The translations under genes and the position numbers were made by a program. Source: Rhipicephalus microplus (Eukaryota > Arthropoda > Arachnida > Ixodida > Ixodidae). Taken from it: DNA of 64,000 nt. The stretch lies in the NCBI RefSeq assembly GCF_043290135.1, contig NC_134710.1, positions 322,311,017 through 322,375,016 of the forward strand, read 5' to 3'. The notes beneath the pieces were generated by a model. The model worked only from the letters and a program-made list of their open reading frames with translations. It did no database searches and was not told where the DNA came from. Shown piece after piece: positions 47,530 to 59,534 of the stretch. Position 1 is the first letter of the stretch. Every line of letters begins with the position of its first letter.

Positions 47530-50500
47530 CACTAATGTGGCTATTGAAAACACCATTAAGCAGTCACTAGCTTCACGAATATATGCAATAAGTTTTATCG
47601 TAATCGAAGAACCTATGGAAGCTAATCATTCAGTTCTCTATGCTACATAGATATTCCAGATGTTCTTGTGCTGGTGTCTTCGTATTTAACCTGTCCCGAA
47701 ACTTCTTCGCTTCTTTCTTTCAGCTTATGTGGTGCACGAGCCCGGGATCACTCTAATTGTGCTTGAGCGAGTTGGGGCCAGAAGCGTAAATATATACACA
47801 TAATTAAAATTTACAGTATGTGTAATGTTGTGTCATGAACTTTGAAAAAAAAAACGTTGAGGTGGCTCTAAAAGAAAAATTCCCTTCAATTTTGTGATTG
47901 CATTGTCGTAGGGAAATATCCTGAACGTTCACATATTTTTTAATATATAAGGTATCTTTTGTCGTCATATTTTTTAACAGTTGCTGTGCATAACATTACA
48001 TATGCATCACTAGTTTAAGCATCGAGTCGACCTTGCCGACCCGTCAGTTGAAAATGTCCTTACAAGAGAGAGAGAGAAATAAACGTTTATTTAAAAACAG
48101 TGTTCTGAGCAAGGCCCACCGTAATTGTTTTATTTTATTTTGCCAACCTTTTCGGTTACAACATCATCGAATCATTCGGACCCAGAATTTGGTGACTCAC
48201 CTTGTATTGAGGCCGATACTGAGAATTTTATGTTACCCTTATTCTCGGCATTGTCTTTCCTCTTTAACTCGTCGCATGCGTATCCGTCACTGGCGACGGT
48301 TGAACTGCGTTAAGACTTCACAAACATGCACGCGATTTTCAAGTGACAGCGATGGGCGACAGCGACAAACTTGCTCTGTTGAGACGGCTGCAACCACATA
48401 TTGGCGACAAAGTGTCACAGTTTTTGGATTGAAAACTATCGCGTGCATACCCATAAATTGCAAACGAAACTTTAAAAAAGTTGGTCGATGACAACATGCC
48501 CAATGTATTACTGCCTTGTGTGGCAAGAGGTTACCACGAAATTTTTCACTACCTTCTTTTTTTTCGCAATCTATAGTTTAACAGTGACAGGGTGCACAAC
48601 AGCGTACACTACGACTGCTACGACGCACTTCGCTTGACGCTTTAAGATTGTGGCAAACGACCATAATTGTCCTAAGTTGCCACCGCAACATCAAAACAAA
48701 CCTTGCGATACCAAGGTTCGCGGCAAAATACAAATGCTCTCTCGCTCTGCGCGTGAGATGCAAATGTGAAAGAGGTGGTCCATGCCTTGCATTCCTTGAA
48801 CTACACGCTGATAACAGCATCAAGAGCAAATCGCTACCGAAGTGAGAATCAGATGTGCAGATATGTTGCCGGAAGCCGTCATGCTGTCTTCCGGGCGACA
48901 AGCAATTTTTCCTAGTTTTATATCTTTCTATAAACGCGTGACGCGACAAGCCACGGCTACAAACATGACTCCGCGACAGCAAATCCTGCCGCTCGTCGCT
49001 GTCGCCAGAAAACCACGTGCATGCGACTGGGCTAATACCCTATTCGTGGTGTTCTAGCGCATCTACCATGGCCCCCGCAATCAACTCCGGCAGCACGCCA
49101 CCAGGCAGCTGATATGAAGAGGGTAATGGAGTGTCTGAGATCTACTTTGCATGGTTCCGCAGTAACAGTGGCCGTTCTTATTTTATTCCCTTGTGCGCCT
49201 AGAACGTGCAAACGCCAAGATTTATCCCGGGAAACAAAAGGTATTCGAAAACGATCGCCGATAAGCCTCAACAAAGGCAATGTGGTTGTGCCTTTATTGG
49301 TTATGTTCTTGCCACATATGCGTGGATCTTGGCATTATTCGGATAAAGCTATTCCTACGATAACTGCATATACTTGTAAGCTGAAGCGCCTCCGCTAGGC
49401 TGTTGCCTTAGGTATCTTACATGACACCGCAGATTCACAATTCGCCAATCGCTACATCTGCAACACAAAGTGCAGCTAGGGTGATTCATGGTGTTCGAGA
49501 ATATAAACCTCGGCGTAAGCTTTGTCGCCCAGCTCAAGTAAGTCCGGATCACATTGTAACTCACGTAGGTGAAGCTCGCTATCCAACAGAAAGTCAGTAA
49601 CGTAAACTGGGCATATCCAATTATATTAGTCACATGTGCTACGTATAACAGAACAGTGCCACGCAGTATGAAAGTAGGAAGCGGAAAATTTGTTTGGGTG
49701 AGCCGTTGCAATTTATCGCTATTCGCATCTTGGTCTTGTACACTTGAAGCAAGAGAGCTTCAATTGGTCGGAACTTCACCAGTGCAATACGTTTGTTAAT
49801 AATCGTAAAGCTCGTTTTAGGGTCTCTTTCATGGTCTACTGCTTGCTTCAATGAAGGGTATTTTTGTTCCATTCGAGAGAAAAACACGAACTGGAGAGGC
49901 GCCATATTTACAGCCTCCATAGAACATCGAGTGCATTCAAAAGTGAGAAATCGTACTCGCTTTTTTTATTTCCTTGAATCTGGCAAGTGCGTATATGGGT
50001 GCTGTATATGGTATCACAAAGAAAAAGGCCTTGAAAAGACCTCCACAATGTAATATATTAGGGGGGGGGGGTGGCGTTGTTCGTAACATATAATACCTCT
50101 TCAACGAAAAATGTCAATCAACGCTCGATTGACTCCGTTGGCCCCATTGGCTCGGCGTAAAAAATTACATGAACGTCGCTGTTTCCATCAAACTGCTAAA
50201 AAAACAAAACAAGAGTGATTCTTTGTGGGGGATCACAACAATCGGATGCATTCTCGCATGAACAGGAACTGTACAGCAATGGGCCAAGATTCAGTACGAA
50301 TAGATCATGCTGGTGATTGTAAGGCACATTTAACCCAATATGCACTCGTATACAATGATCGTCCTCTAGTGCTCCCGTGAAGTTCTTTGGGGCACTTACG
50401 TTAAAAATGAGAAGAGAGAACAAATGGGGAGTGCTGAATAGCGCATTTTTAATGGGGCTACCCGGGTACACAATGTGGAAGTATTTTCTTGGAGCTAAAA

Positions 50501-53500
50501 GTGAAGTAAACACGCCCTGTCTTGAAAAATGTCTTACGCCAAAGAGCTGGCATTAAATGGCTGGGTGTTTTATTAAGGCGACGAAAGAATAAGGGTGCCT
50601 GCGCCCAGCACCACTTTTTCGAGGTTCCCTTACTGAACTCGAATGAAGTTAATCGTCTGAGTGCATTCGTGAAAATGACTCTAACCGAGGCCAAGAAGGG
50701 CACGGACGCAGAAAACAAAGGGCAAGTTGATACGATGGTCTATTGCTATTAAGAAGATTTTTCATGGCTCTTTGTGCTGATTGCAGTGCTATCGTCACTT
50801 GAACCATTCTGCCCACTTTTCTTTGCTGATTCGCCACTGTTCTGAGCTATCGATTTATGAATTGCGATTTATGTTCAACCTCCGCAGTGCTTAGCTAAAG
50901 TGCGGAAATGATACCACTGCAAATTATACAGTAATGTAGCAAATTTATATGTGAAAAATCACTTGGTATTAACAGTTCACTTGTGAGAGCGAAATAGAGG
51001 GGGTAAAGTTTGTTTGACATGCAGGCAACGCTTCTGTTCCCTTTTATTTGTGCGAAGAACTTTGAGACTGCAGTGAGCGACATGTCAGTGAGGAAATGTG
51101 GAGCAGTTTTTCTCCTACAAGGTGGTAGTGCTTAGAATTGATATATCGGACCGAAAGCTTTACAATACTCCATGTCTCAGAAGGTCATTCATTGCGTCGA
51201 AATGATCCTCAACAGCCTTAGTGCAACGCAGGGCGCGTCTGGTCAGCCTTGGCAAGCGAATAGCCGCGTGGCTCAAGACGCGAGCCAGAGAAATACAACG
51301 CCTGCTGCTGCTGTTTTTTCATGCCCGCGTTTCTCTCATTTCAAGACACGCCACGTGATCCGCTGCTGAGAGGCGTCACACGAAGCTGCGCTTGCTTGGA
51401 GCTACGCTGCTGCAGTATACGTGTCTACGGGAAGCTTTGACCTGTTTAATGGCAGCTTTGCTGGCCCTTGTCCACTCGATTTTCCCATGAATAGTGCGTT
51501 GCCTAGGATCCATACGCAAGTGGCCGGCTGAATTCGATCATTCAGTAGATACAGCTACACGGCAGGCTACAAAACTTCATGCAATTGCAATATTGCCTGC
51601 TGAAACGCCATTGCAAAAGAAGGCCAGAATTGCAAGTTATAAATACGGAGAAGATTATTAGCGTGGAAGCGTGCCAAGATCGAAGCTACTTCAGCCACAG
51701 GCTGTATTCACAGTGATTGCTAAACCAAGCCTAACATAATAATACTCATTACCACACAGCCGATTTTTCTGCAATACTGCAGTCAGCGTTTACTGATTAC
51801 GCTCTGATAGACGAGAGCGTGCAGTCAATATGTTTTCATATCATACTTCTTGATATGTATATGTTCTTTCTGTTTTTTTACATTTCTTCATATTTTTTTA
51901 CTTAGGGATAATCAAAGAATGGTTGTCACTAGGATATTTTCTAGCGTGAGAAAAAAATATTAGCAGGTGTCACATGTGTACGCTCTAAGGAATTTTCATA
52001 AACGCAAAGTAGTGGGATTGCGGTAGAGATTCTTCATATAACTACATTCAATTAAGGGTACATGGTAAGCTGTAGAAATCGTGCCATGCGGTAGTCATAC
52101 GGGATGTGTGTGCCTACAGCCTTCGCATTAGACGTGCTCTTAGCGTCATTGGCCACATGATTACGAGTAATGCCGGCTAACACTAACTTGACTCAGTTTT
52201 ATGCAAATACTTGAATACGCCAAGAAGGAGATGGGAATCAGCTGCCGCTGCAACTCAATTGCTCTTGCACTCCACGCGTAATAAGAGGTCGTAATAACAG
52301 GGCTCTCATAGGTGACAAGTAGTCATTTCGTTCAGTCATCATAGCCCAATTTCTGCACTTGAATAGAAAAATATGCGTAACTTCCTGCCTGCTCTCTTTG
52401 GCTTGCATCATGATGTCTTGTAGGAGGGTACGCAGTGTCCTGAGCACATGCAGTTAAAAGAGGAAAAGTTGGTTTGTTGTGCCCCTTTGTCCATATTTTT
52501 CGAAAAGCCAAGCACGATGGCATCGTTGCAAGATGCCCTCAATGTCTTGCTTTGGTCAGGTCATTTTCTGATCGCACAAACTGTAAAACTCACAAATGCA
52601 CCTCCTGTTTTCGAATGACGGATTCTGTACGAATCGCTTTGGTGGCATTTGCGGCAGTGGTATTGGCCACGCGTAAGTCTCGCCGACCATTCATGCCAGG
52701 CCTGATTGTTCTAACTTGTTTTCATCTGAATGCTTCAGCTTACTGTTGTGTTCTTCCCAGTGTTTCTGTTATTCACTTTTTACACAGAAAAGGGGCATTA
52801 GGTTTCCTGTTGACACCTGTGCGTAAACAACTATTTGGCCGTACAAGTGAATAATCATTAGCTGAATCATCGCTGTGACACAAATATTATTTTCCACATC
52901 CGCCTTCATCGTAATGTTCCGTAGTTTTATTTGCCGGTAAATATTTTATATCCCAGCTCTCTTAAGATATACATAGACAAGTTGCATGAGAGATAAAGGC
53001 ATTCTTGAGATGACCATCAAGGTTTAATTATTCTTCCTTCGCTCAATTGTCTAAAAATGATTTGACTGGATTTAACAACACTTCTTAGTTGCACTCTTCC
53101 GTGAAATTCACTTGGTAGACGTTTTTGATTCTAAAGTGCCATTTTGTCGCAAATTATATACTTGTAGTATCACAACCTTTGCAAAAACTGCGTTGCCAAG
53201 CATAGTACATTTGCCAGTTTTTTTGCCAGGTTTAGAACGCCGCGTCATGAAATATGCTCCATTTGTTAGAGCATATAGAAGGTGACAAACTTTAAACTTT
53301 TTTTTTTCGTTTGCAAGCAGATTTGAACGAGCACTCGTCCTCTGTGCGTTTCTTTCTTGTGCCATTTGTGCTTGAGCAAGGCGCTTCAAGTTTCGATCTG
53401 CTTGCTGTTCTTAGCGTTACATTCTAATATATTACTATCGCATTCATTTATTTGTCCTTGTGGTGTAACTCTGCCTTTTTTGCTGTTAAGCCCTAATTAT

Positions 53501-55400
53501 TGAGGTATTTGAAATCGTTACACAATCAAGCTTAATAAAAAATTTTGTCCGTCTAACGACTAGATATGCTTAGCTTCTGTTAATTAAACGTGTGCGATGT
53601 ATTTGATACTGGCTGGTAATAATAATAGTTTTAACGATCACATTATTCATGAACAACAAATCTCAAGAGAGGCAGTGAGCACTGCCGAAGGGAGCTTATA
53701 GTGATTGCATAGCGGAGCATGACACACTGCGATGCTGTTTGTGATGATCACAGTGTAAGGAACAGTGTAACTTAATAGGCATAATTTCTTAATTTCGCAT
53801 GAAAAATGAAATTTTGTCGTTAGCTTCGCCTTTCTGTTTTAAAACGTTGACTGATGAGGTTGGGGACGCTAAGTGATTGTAAGACATCAATTCTTGGCTT
53901 ACTTTTGAAGCCCACAAAAAATACTAAAAAATATCTAAAAAATTGGGAGGGTGTGAAGGGATAGGGCCAGTGGAATGAGGCGCGTGTGTGCAGTTGCGTA
54001 ACGGAATCGCAATACTTTGATAATAGCATTTTCGTCCAGCCGAAAGGAAGAGCTCGTGTGGGTATATATCTGAAGCAAAGCGCGTTGTGCTATACACTAT
54101 AACCGCCTGCAAGTCAGCCAAAGGAGACCCGCTAACTGCGGTTGTTTTCAACAGTATGCGGGGAGAGTCGGGTCGTTCGGAATCGTTTTCGCTGAGCCTT
54201 CATTTAGACTACGGCAGTGTGAGAGTATCTTAACGAATGATCTAGGCAGAGGTCAGCGAGAGGAACATTAATTTTTCGCCCAACTCCACGCTGCCGAGAC
54301 AGCCGGCGTACGATACGTAGCGCAGAATGGTACGAATTAGGATGATTAAAGCGCAGTTTGCAGCATACGCGCTGGCCTCCGTGCTTCGTATCCGTTATCT
54401 GCTGGCAAGGCAATTGCGCCACCACGCAGAGTATAAATACCGCAGCTTTCATAATCTGTCGTCCCACGGTGCTGAAATGTCATCATAGACCTTGGTTTCT
54501 CTCTCTCTTCAAAAGAAGAAAACAAGAAAAGGAACATGGAGAAAGAGACATCACTACAACAGCGCTCATATGTGTATTTAAGTCATTTGCGCAACGTGAA
54601 ACGTTAAGCCACCTAATTAGATTAATATGTCAGCTTGTGAGCCGCAAGAATAATTTTGTCATCACTTTCCAGAATTTTTCGTGATGAAAATTATTCGCCT
54701 GAATGCTTCGTAGTTCATAAACGATTTCGCAGTTTGAATTTTCTGGTGTCACTTGATTCAGCATCTTCACACTGCCTGTGACTTTCGCGCTAAGCTATGT
54801 CGTTACTACGGGGCATGAAAGTCGTTTTCTGCTGTGCACTAGTCTTTCTGCAGTGACTAATGTGCATGGGTGTACCGTAAGGCTATCTGGCGTCATCTGA
54901 TAGGATAGCCGAATCTTTGCGCTGGTGTTTTTCGCAAGAAAGAAGAAAAAAATAATGATGTCTACAGGAGCCACGCAACTTCTTGCTCCTTGTAGCGCAT
55001 TTCCCGTAATTTATTATGTGCGACCGAAGAAATGGACCATGTTGGTGAACTTCAAGGCAGCCCTTATTTAGTTTTTTTTGCCTTATAGACTCCTGACTCA
55101 CTCAGCAACTAGGTTTAGTAATAAGGAAGTTGCTTAATGAGCTCGTCTAACAAGCAAGCGGAACCACGTTTCAGTAGCTGCCACTTCTCTGCCATAATGG
55201 ACAATGAACATGACGGCGTTCAGCTGCTAGATCTGAACACGCAAGTGGCGTACGAAACTCCGACTCGTTTTCAGAAACAGATGATGCAAGAGTGAGAATT
55301 CGAAAGTTCATAAATGAAGCCTTAGAACCTTTTTGAAACATTCCAAGCTTGCAGTCCACACCCCTGTATCAAGCAGACCTGTATCTCTTTCTCTAACGCC
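47530..55400. other. Unassigned sequence, 7.9 kb
   Basis: The longest gene-free stretch. Open frames reach 126-152 codons (52474-52854 +, 48033-48491 +, 48578-48982 -), but none shows a recognisable domain, start context or exon pattern. There is a poly-G run at 50060-50070. No tRNA, rRNA or repeat array was recognised. Confidence 0.35.
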
Positions 55401-55403
55401 CTC

Positions 55404-55740
55404 CCCTCTGCAGATTTGCACTCTCTCGACTCGGGGCTCGGACAACGCCACAAGACTTTGCTGTCTTAGTCGCTTTCGCAAAATCTTTTGCCTTTCGAAT
55501 TGGTATAGATGACAGTTTTGCTTGCAATTTGTGCGGCAGCAAGAAATCATCCAACACGTTTTCTGCCGCTGTTCTCGCTATTGAGTGCGCCCAGGTTGTC
55601 GCTAGCGGCCGCGTTGGCGTGCCTTGATGACACGAGCCTGTCCGAGTAGACAAGTTCGAAAATCCCGACCTAAACTGTCATTGCAATGGAAGTTCATCAA
55701 GGCTTTATTAAAATTTAAGCGAGGCAGGGATCGGTTTTAT
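55404..55740 (+). pseudogene. Jockey/R1-type LINE, ORF2 C-terminal end, frameshifted
   Basis: One frame reads KSFAFRIGIDDSFACNLCGS (55480-55539). The next frame then continues EIIQHVFCRCSRY (~55545-55583) and LSLQWKFIKALLKF (~55676-55720). Together these give the C-X2-C…H-X4-C cluster and the following basic/hydrophobic helix typical of the C-terminus of Jockey, R1 and related LINE reverse-transcriptase proteins. A frame change at about 55540 and several stops show it is dead. C/T-rich sequence follows (55800-55945), as at 47.3 kb, and would be the 3' UTR. Everything upstream in the element is missing, which is usual for 5'-truncated LINE copies. Confidence 0.7.
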
Positions 55741-55744
55741 AGAC

Positions 55745-57485
55745 TATAAATATAAAATTCTGATAATGTAATTTGTTTATTTCTTGTCATTATTTTGCAA
55801 GCCCTCCTTCTCTCTCTTCCGTTATTTTCATTTCCTTTCTCTGTATTTTTTTCCTAATATAGCGTAAAAAATAGGAGTTTTAAATTTCGGTCACTTTCTC
55901 TGCTCCTCCCTCGATGTCTTCTCCCTCATCCTATCAACACTATCGACACAGTTTCTCATGGTAGTACGTAGTGAGATCATTAAAATGAGAATTATGTCGC
56001 AACTTGAGAGCACTGGCGATAAATTTCCGATAAGCAACGCGCCATAATCCTTGTTATTAAGGTCCGCCTAAAGTCCCACGTTTACATAGTATCAATTTAG
56101 GAAGCCACTTGTTCAGCGGACCGAAGTCGAATACGACTGCCATCAGCACGCCTTCGCAACTACTTATATAGCTGTATACACGCATAGTACGTACAGCGCC
56201 TCACGCAAACTCTACAGCTTGTGAAAACTGCGTGGTCTCCCCGTTTTCCGCAGACGTGAGTAATGTGAACTGGAAAGGATGACTGAACGCCGCCGTATTG
56301 CACTAAGCCAATTTCTAAATCGACTCGCGTTCCACTCGAAAGCACTCGGGATTAAACACGTGCCAAAGCGCATGGTGAGCCCGACGACGAAAGAGTTGTG
56401 GCCGCTGGTATACCGCCTTTATCTGCCTCGCCTGGTGTTTTCAGGGGCCGATGTTTCATTGTAGCAGCCCGCTTTCTTTCGAACGCCAACAATCTCGCCT
56501 AATAGCACTGTGCGCTGCGCGCGCTTTGTGCGGGAAGGCAGAATCTTCGGCGGTGTCCGCCGGAGATTCAACGGCTTTGTGTCGTGAGCTTAATGCATCG
56601 TTAAGTATTCGCGATGCTTTACCGCAAATTTAAGGAGAAAAATGTTTTGTTTTAATTTGAGATTTTATTTACTTTTTAATATGTCACAACGCACGTGAAC
56701 TACAAAAATAGTATATCAAGAAAAGTTTGGGTCTTTACGTCTCACGAACACAAACGAAGCCAGAAGCAGGCCAGAAACACGAAGATTAGACAAATGTGTG
56801 TACTACCCATCACTCCCATGCTCACTGAAGAGCCGTACGTTGCTGCTCCCGTAGACACTAGCGCCAAAGTTCCCTCTAGTGTATATTAAGAACGTCTATA
56901 TTTTTATCCGTCCGTTTGACGATTGTCTGCCCTCGGTCGGGATGACTCAGCGTTGAATCTATCAACATTGGTCGGATTGGCGTGGCTAGGAAGCAGGCTG
57001 TAGGCTTGTTTTAGTTTTGCGGCAATGACCAAATAAATTTTGTGTGACAGTGGAAGAGCGAGTGGTTTTGGTGCTTTTGGAGGTCGATTGGTGGTTTTCT
57101 TTGACAGCACTTGGCCTGCATGACCAGATAAACGCGCTGCATAAGCATATATAGGAGTCGAGAGTATGCACGAGAGATCTTCGAGCGTAGCTCCGGCTGT
57201 GTGCATTCGACGTCTCTGCTGCTGCGCCGGATGAAACTATAATCACGTGACTATTCGGTCCGCGGAGCAGCGGGATTTAACTCTCGAGTGTGAATCTAGC
57301 TTTAACCACCTGGTGGTCCTTATCTAAGCACAAGTGTGTTTTTACATTTCTCCCTAATGCAAATACGTCCCTCGTTGTAGGGGATGAACAGAACACATGA
57401 TTTTTGTATGATTTTACAGACTCACAAGTTAAATTTCAGCGACGCAGTTAGAATCAAATCGCTCGCGATGCAGGCGTTCTCCTCG
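55745..57485. other. LINE tail, then unassigned GC-richer sequence
   Basis: 55800-55945 is pyrimidine-rich and probably belongs to the LINE 3' UTR. The interval 56160-57300 is richer in CpG than its surroundings but has no supported gene. Confidence 0.35.
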
Positions 57486-57487
57486 TT

Positions 57488-58523
57488 AAAGGGGCTCTGC
57501 AAAATCTTTCCAAGTAGCCAATAAATAAACTCACTGAAGGAGTTTATTGCCTCAGAAACCGACCAAAGCAAAAATTTTTAAAATCCGCCCAGTACGAGCG
57601 GACTTTCAGATTTGTCGCACGCTGAAATGCTCTATTTTTTCTCTCGTCTCGACAAAAACGCTGGAAACTAAACAGAGAGGAATGTTGGAGCTTAAGCCCG
57701 GCCCGGGCCCACTGGCTGCATCGAAGGCCCTCCCGAGCCGGACGCTATAGGACTGCGAGCCCAACTGGTCCGGCCCGACGTACAAAAATAAAAGCCCTGG
57801 CCTGACCTGGTCTGGTGGTTAGGGCCTTACATTATGAGGGTTTGCTGCAGAGGCAAGATGTTTTCCAATAAAATGGTATTTTATTGAACATGGCAAACTG
57901 AAACATAAGCAAATGACACAGGACAGTCACTATATGCAACGATTACAACTTGTCCTGTGAAAATAAGTTGTCAAATTGTTCGGGCTTAGAGCAGTATAAC
58001 GGCGCTCGTGTGTCTCATATCCCGCCCAACTGAAGGTCCGTTCACTGTTCACACTAGTAGCCGAAATTGCTAATATATGTTTCGGATGCATAGCAAGCTT
58101 AGAATATTCAGGCCGTTTGTTTTTTATAGAAGGTTGGTAGGCGAGGTGTAGGCGACTGTATTATCCCGTGTATAAATAATCCAAAGCTCATCTTGTGTGA
58201 CTAAAAGAAAGGACAACCGTGAAAGAGGGCCGTCGCGGAGAAGGTGCCACATGGTGAAAAAAAGTTACGGCCCAACGTATATGTTTCGAGCTTGAGTAGG
58301 GCTTTGCATCTGTCACGGCCGACCCAACAAAAAAATTTATGGAGCCCGAGCCTGGCCCGGGCCGGGACCGAGAGGAGAAGAAGTCGGCGCACGCGAACCC
58401 GGCCTCCGGGCCGAACGGGGCTCGGGCTTTCGGGCTACCCGAAACCCATGCAGACCTCTACCTTCAACTACAGCAATCATCAGTGTTTTGACCATGCTCA
58501 GAAAGTGTTGCAGGGCCCCTTTC
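57488..58523. mobile_element. Possible MITE or DNA transposon enclosing hAT-like GC-rich sequence
   Basis: Left end AAAGGGGCTCTGCAAAATCT (57488-57507) and, read from the other strand, right end AAAGGGGCCCTGCAACACTT (58523 inward) form imperfect ~30-bp terminal inverted repeats 1.04 kb apart. Inside, 57692-57840 and 58340-58462 are rich in CCCGGCCCGGGCC-like strings. The latter ends with 'ctacccgaaacccatgcag', 'acctctacc', which on the minus strand resembles a hAT-type end (AGAGGTCTGCATGGG). A hAT element may therefore be nested inside the first one, or the GC-rich strings may be subterminal repeats. No transposase is present. Target duplications are not clear. Confidence 0.45.
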
Positions 58524-58529
58524 AGTAGC

Positions 58530-58864
58530 GTCGGAGCGCTTCCCCACGACACATGTATAGGGCAGCTCAACCGAGCCAAGCTTTGTTTACCTCCCTTCTT
58601 TTCTACTTCATTTTTCTGTATCTCTATAATAGTGCTCTTAGGGCTGCTTTTTGTGGTGTAGCAGTGCTTTCGCTGCCTTCCTGCATCTTCGTTATTGCTT
58701 TCACGGGGTACATTTATTTACAGGCGCGTAGCTGGCGGTTACGTTGACCACATGGTCGCTAACAGTAAAACTAGTTGACATTTCTCCGCTTCAAAGACAA
58801 ATAAGGTGGAGAACTAAAAAAAAGTAAAGCCCGTGAACTTGGGTAATTGTCTGCTGTAGTGATG
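58530..58864. other. Unassigned sequence
   Basis: No supported feature between the possible MITE and the next SINE. Confidence 0.4.
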
Positions 58865-58869
58865 TATCG

Positions 58870-59072
58870 GACATAGTGCTCAGCTGCTGACCTCAAGTTC
58901 GCGGGATTCAATCTTGGCCATGGCGGCTGCATTTCGGTAGAGGCGACATGCTGGATGCCCGTGTTCCGGAGCACATTAAAGAACACCATATGACCTAAAT
59001 TTCTGGAGCACGTTCCTACGGTGTCTCTCATATTCATATTGCCGTTTTGGGACGTAAAATCTCCACGAAAAT
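58870..59072 (+). mobile_element. Ruka-type SINE, diverged
   Basis: Shows 'cagctgctgacctcaagttc', B-box-like 'gggattcaatctt', 'gcggctgcatttcggtagag', 'cacattaaagaacacc', 'gtgtctctcatattcat' and 'ttttgggacgtaaaatc', in family order. The A-box end is degraded. Confidence 0.88.
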
Positions 59073-59429
59073 TATGTGTATAAATCTAATATATTCTTAA
59101 AATACGGTTCTTTTTCATAGTCATCGACGATAACTTGACTGTTTCATATGCTACGATCTGACTATACTTACCATTTTGAAATACCTCTGGTAGGTCTCTC
59201 CTTAGGCATGCGTAATGCTTTATAGATTTAAAATGGATCATTTATATTAAATTACGAACGGCTTTGTGATGACTATGATCACTGTGAAAGACGGAGAAGA
59301 CGTTATAGCTCACGTTTAGTAAGACCTATTAGCTCACACTCAATAATTTTCGGTAGTATTCTTAAAGTTCACGCCATTCTCGAATTTCGCCTGTGTAACT
59401 CACGACGTTCTCTTCATTCTTAGAAAAGT

Positions 59430-59530
59430 TAGTGAACCCCAGGTGGTCACAATCACCGGAGCCCTCCACTACGGCATCCCTCATAATCATATGGTGGTTT
59501 TGGGACGGTAAACCCCAAATATTAATCAAG
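59430..59530 (+). mobile_element. Ruka-type SINE, 3' half
   Basis: Begins 'gtgaaccccaggtggtcac', then 'gagccctccactacggcat', 'ttttgggacggtaaacccc' and the tail ATTAATCAA. 5' truncated, otherwise close to the 35.1-kb copy. Confidence 0.93.
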
Positions 59531-59534
59531 TAGT

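Noticed and set aside
48033..48491. 152-codon open frame on the plus strand
   Set aside because: Basic, low-similarity translation without motifs; competing frames on both strands.
52474..52854. 126-codon open frame on the plus strand with several Cys pairs
   Set aside because: CPQC and CTSC look like zinc-binding pairs, but spacing and context match no family I know, and nothing upstream or downstream extends it.
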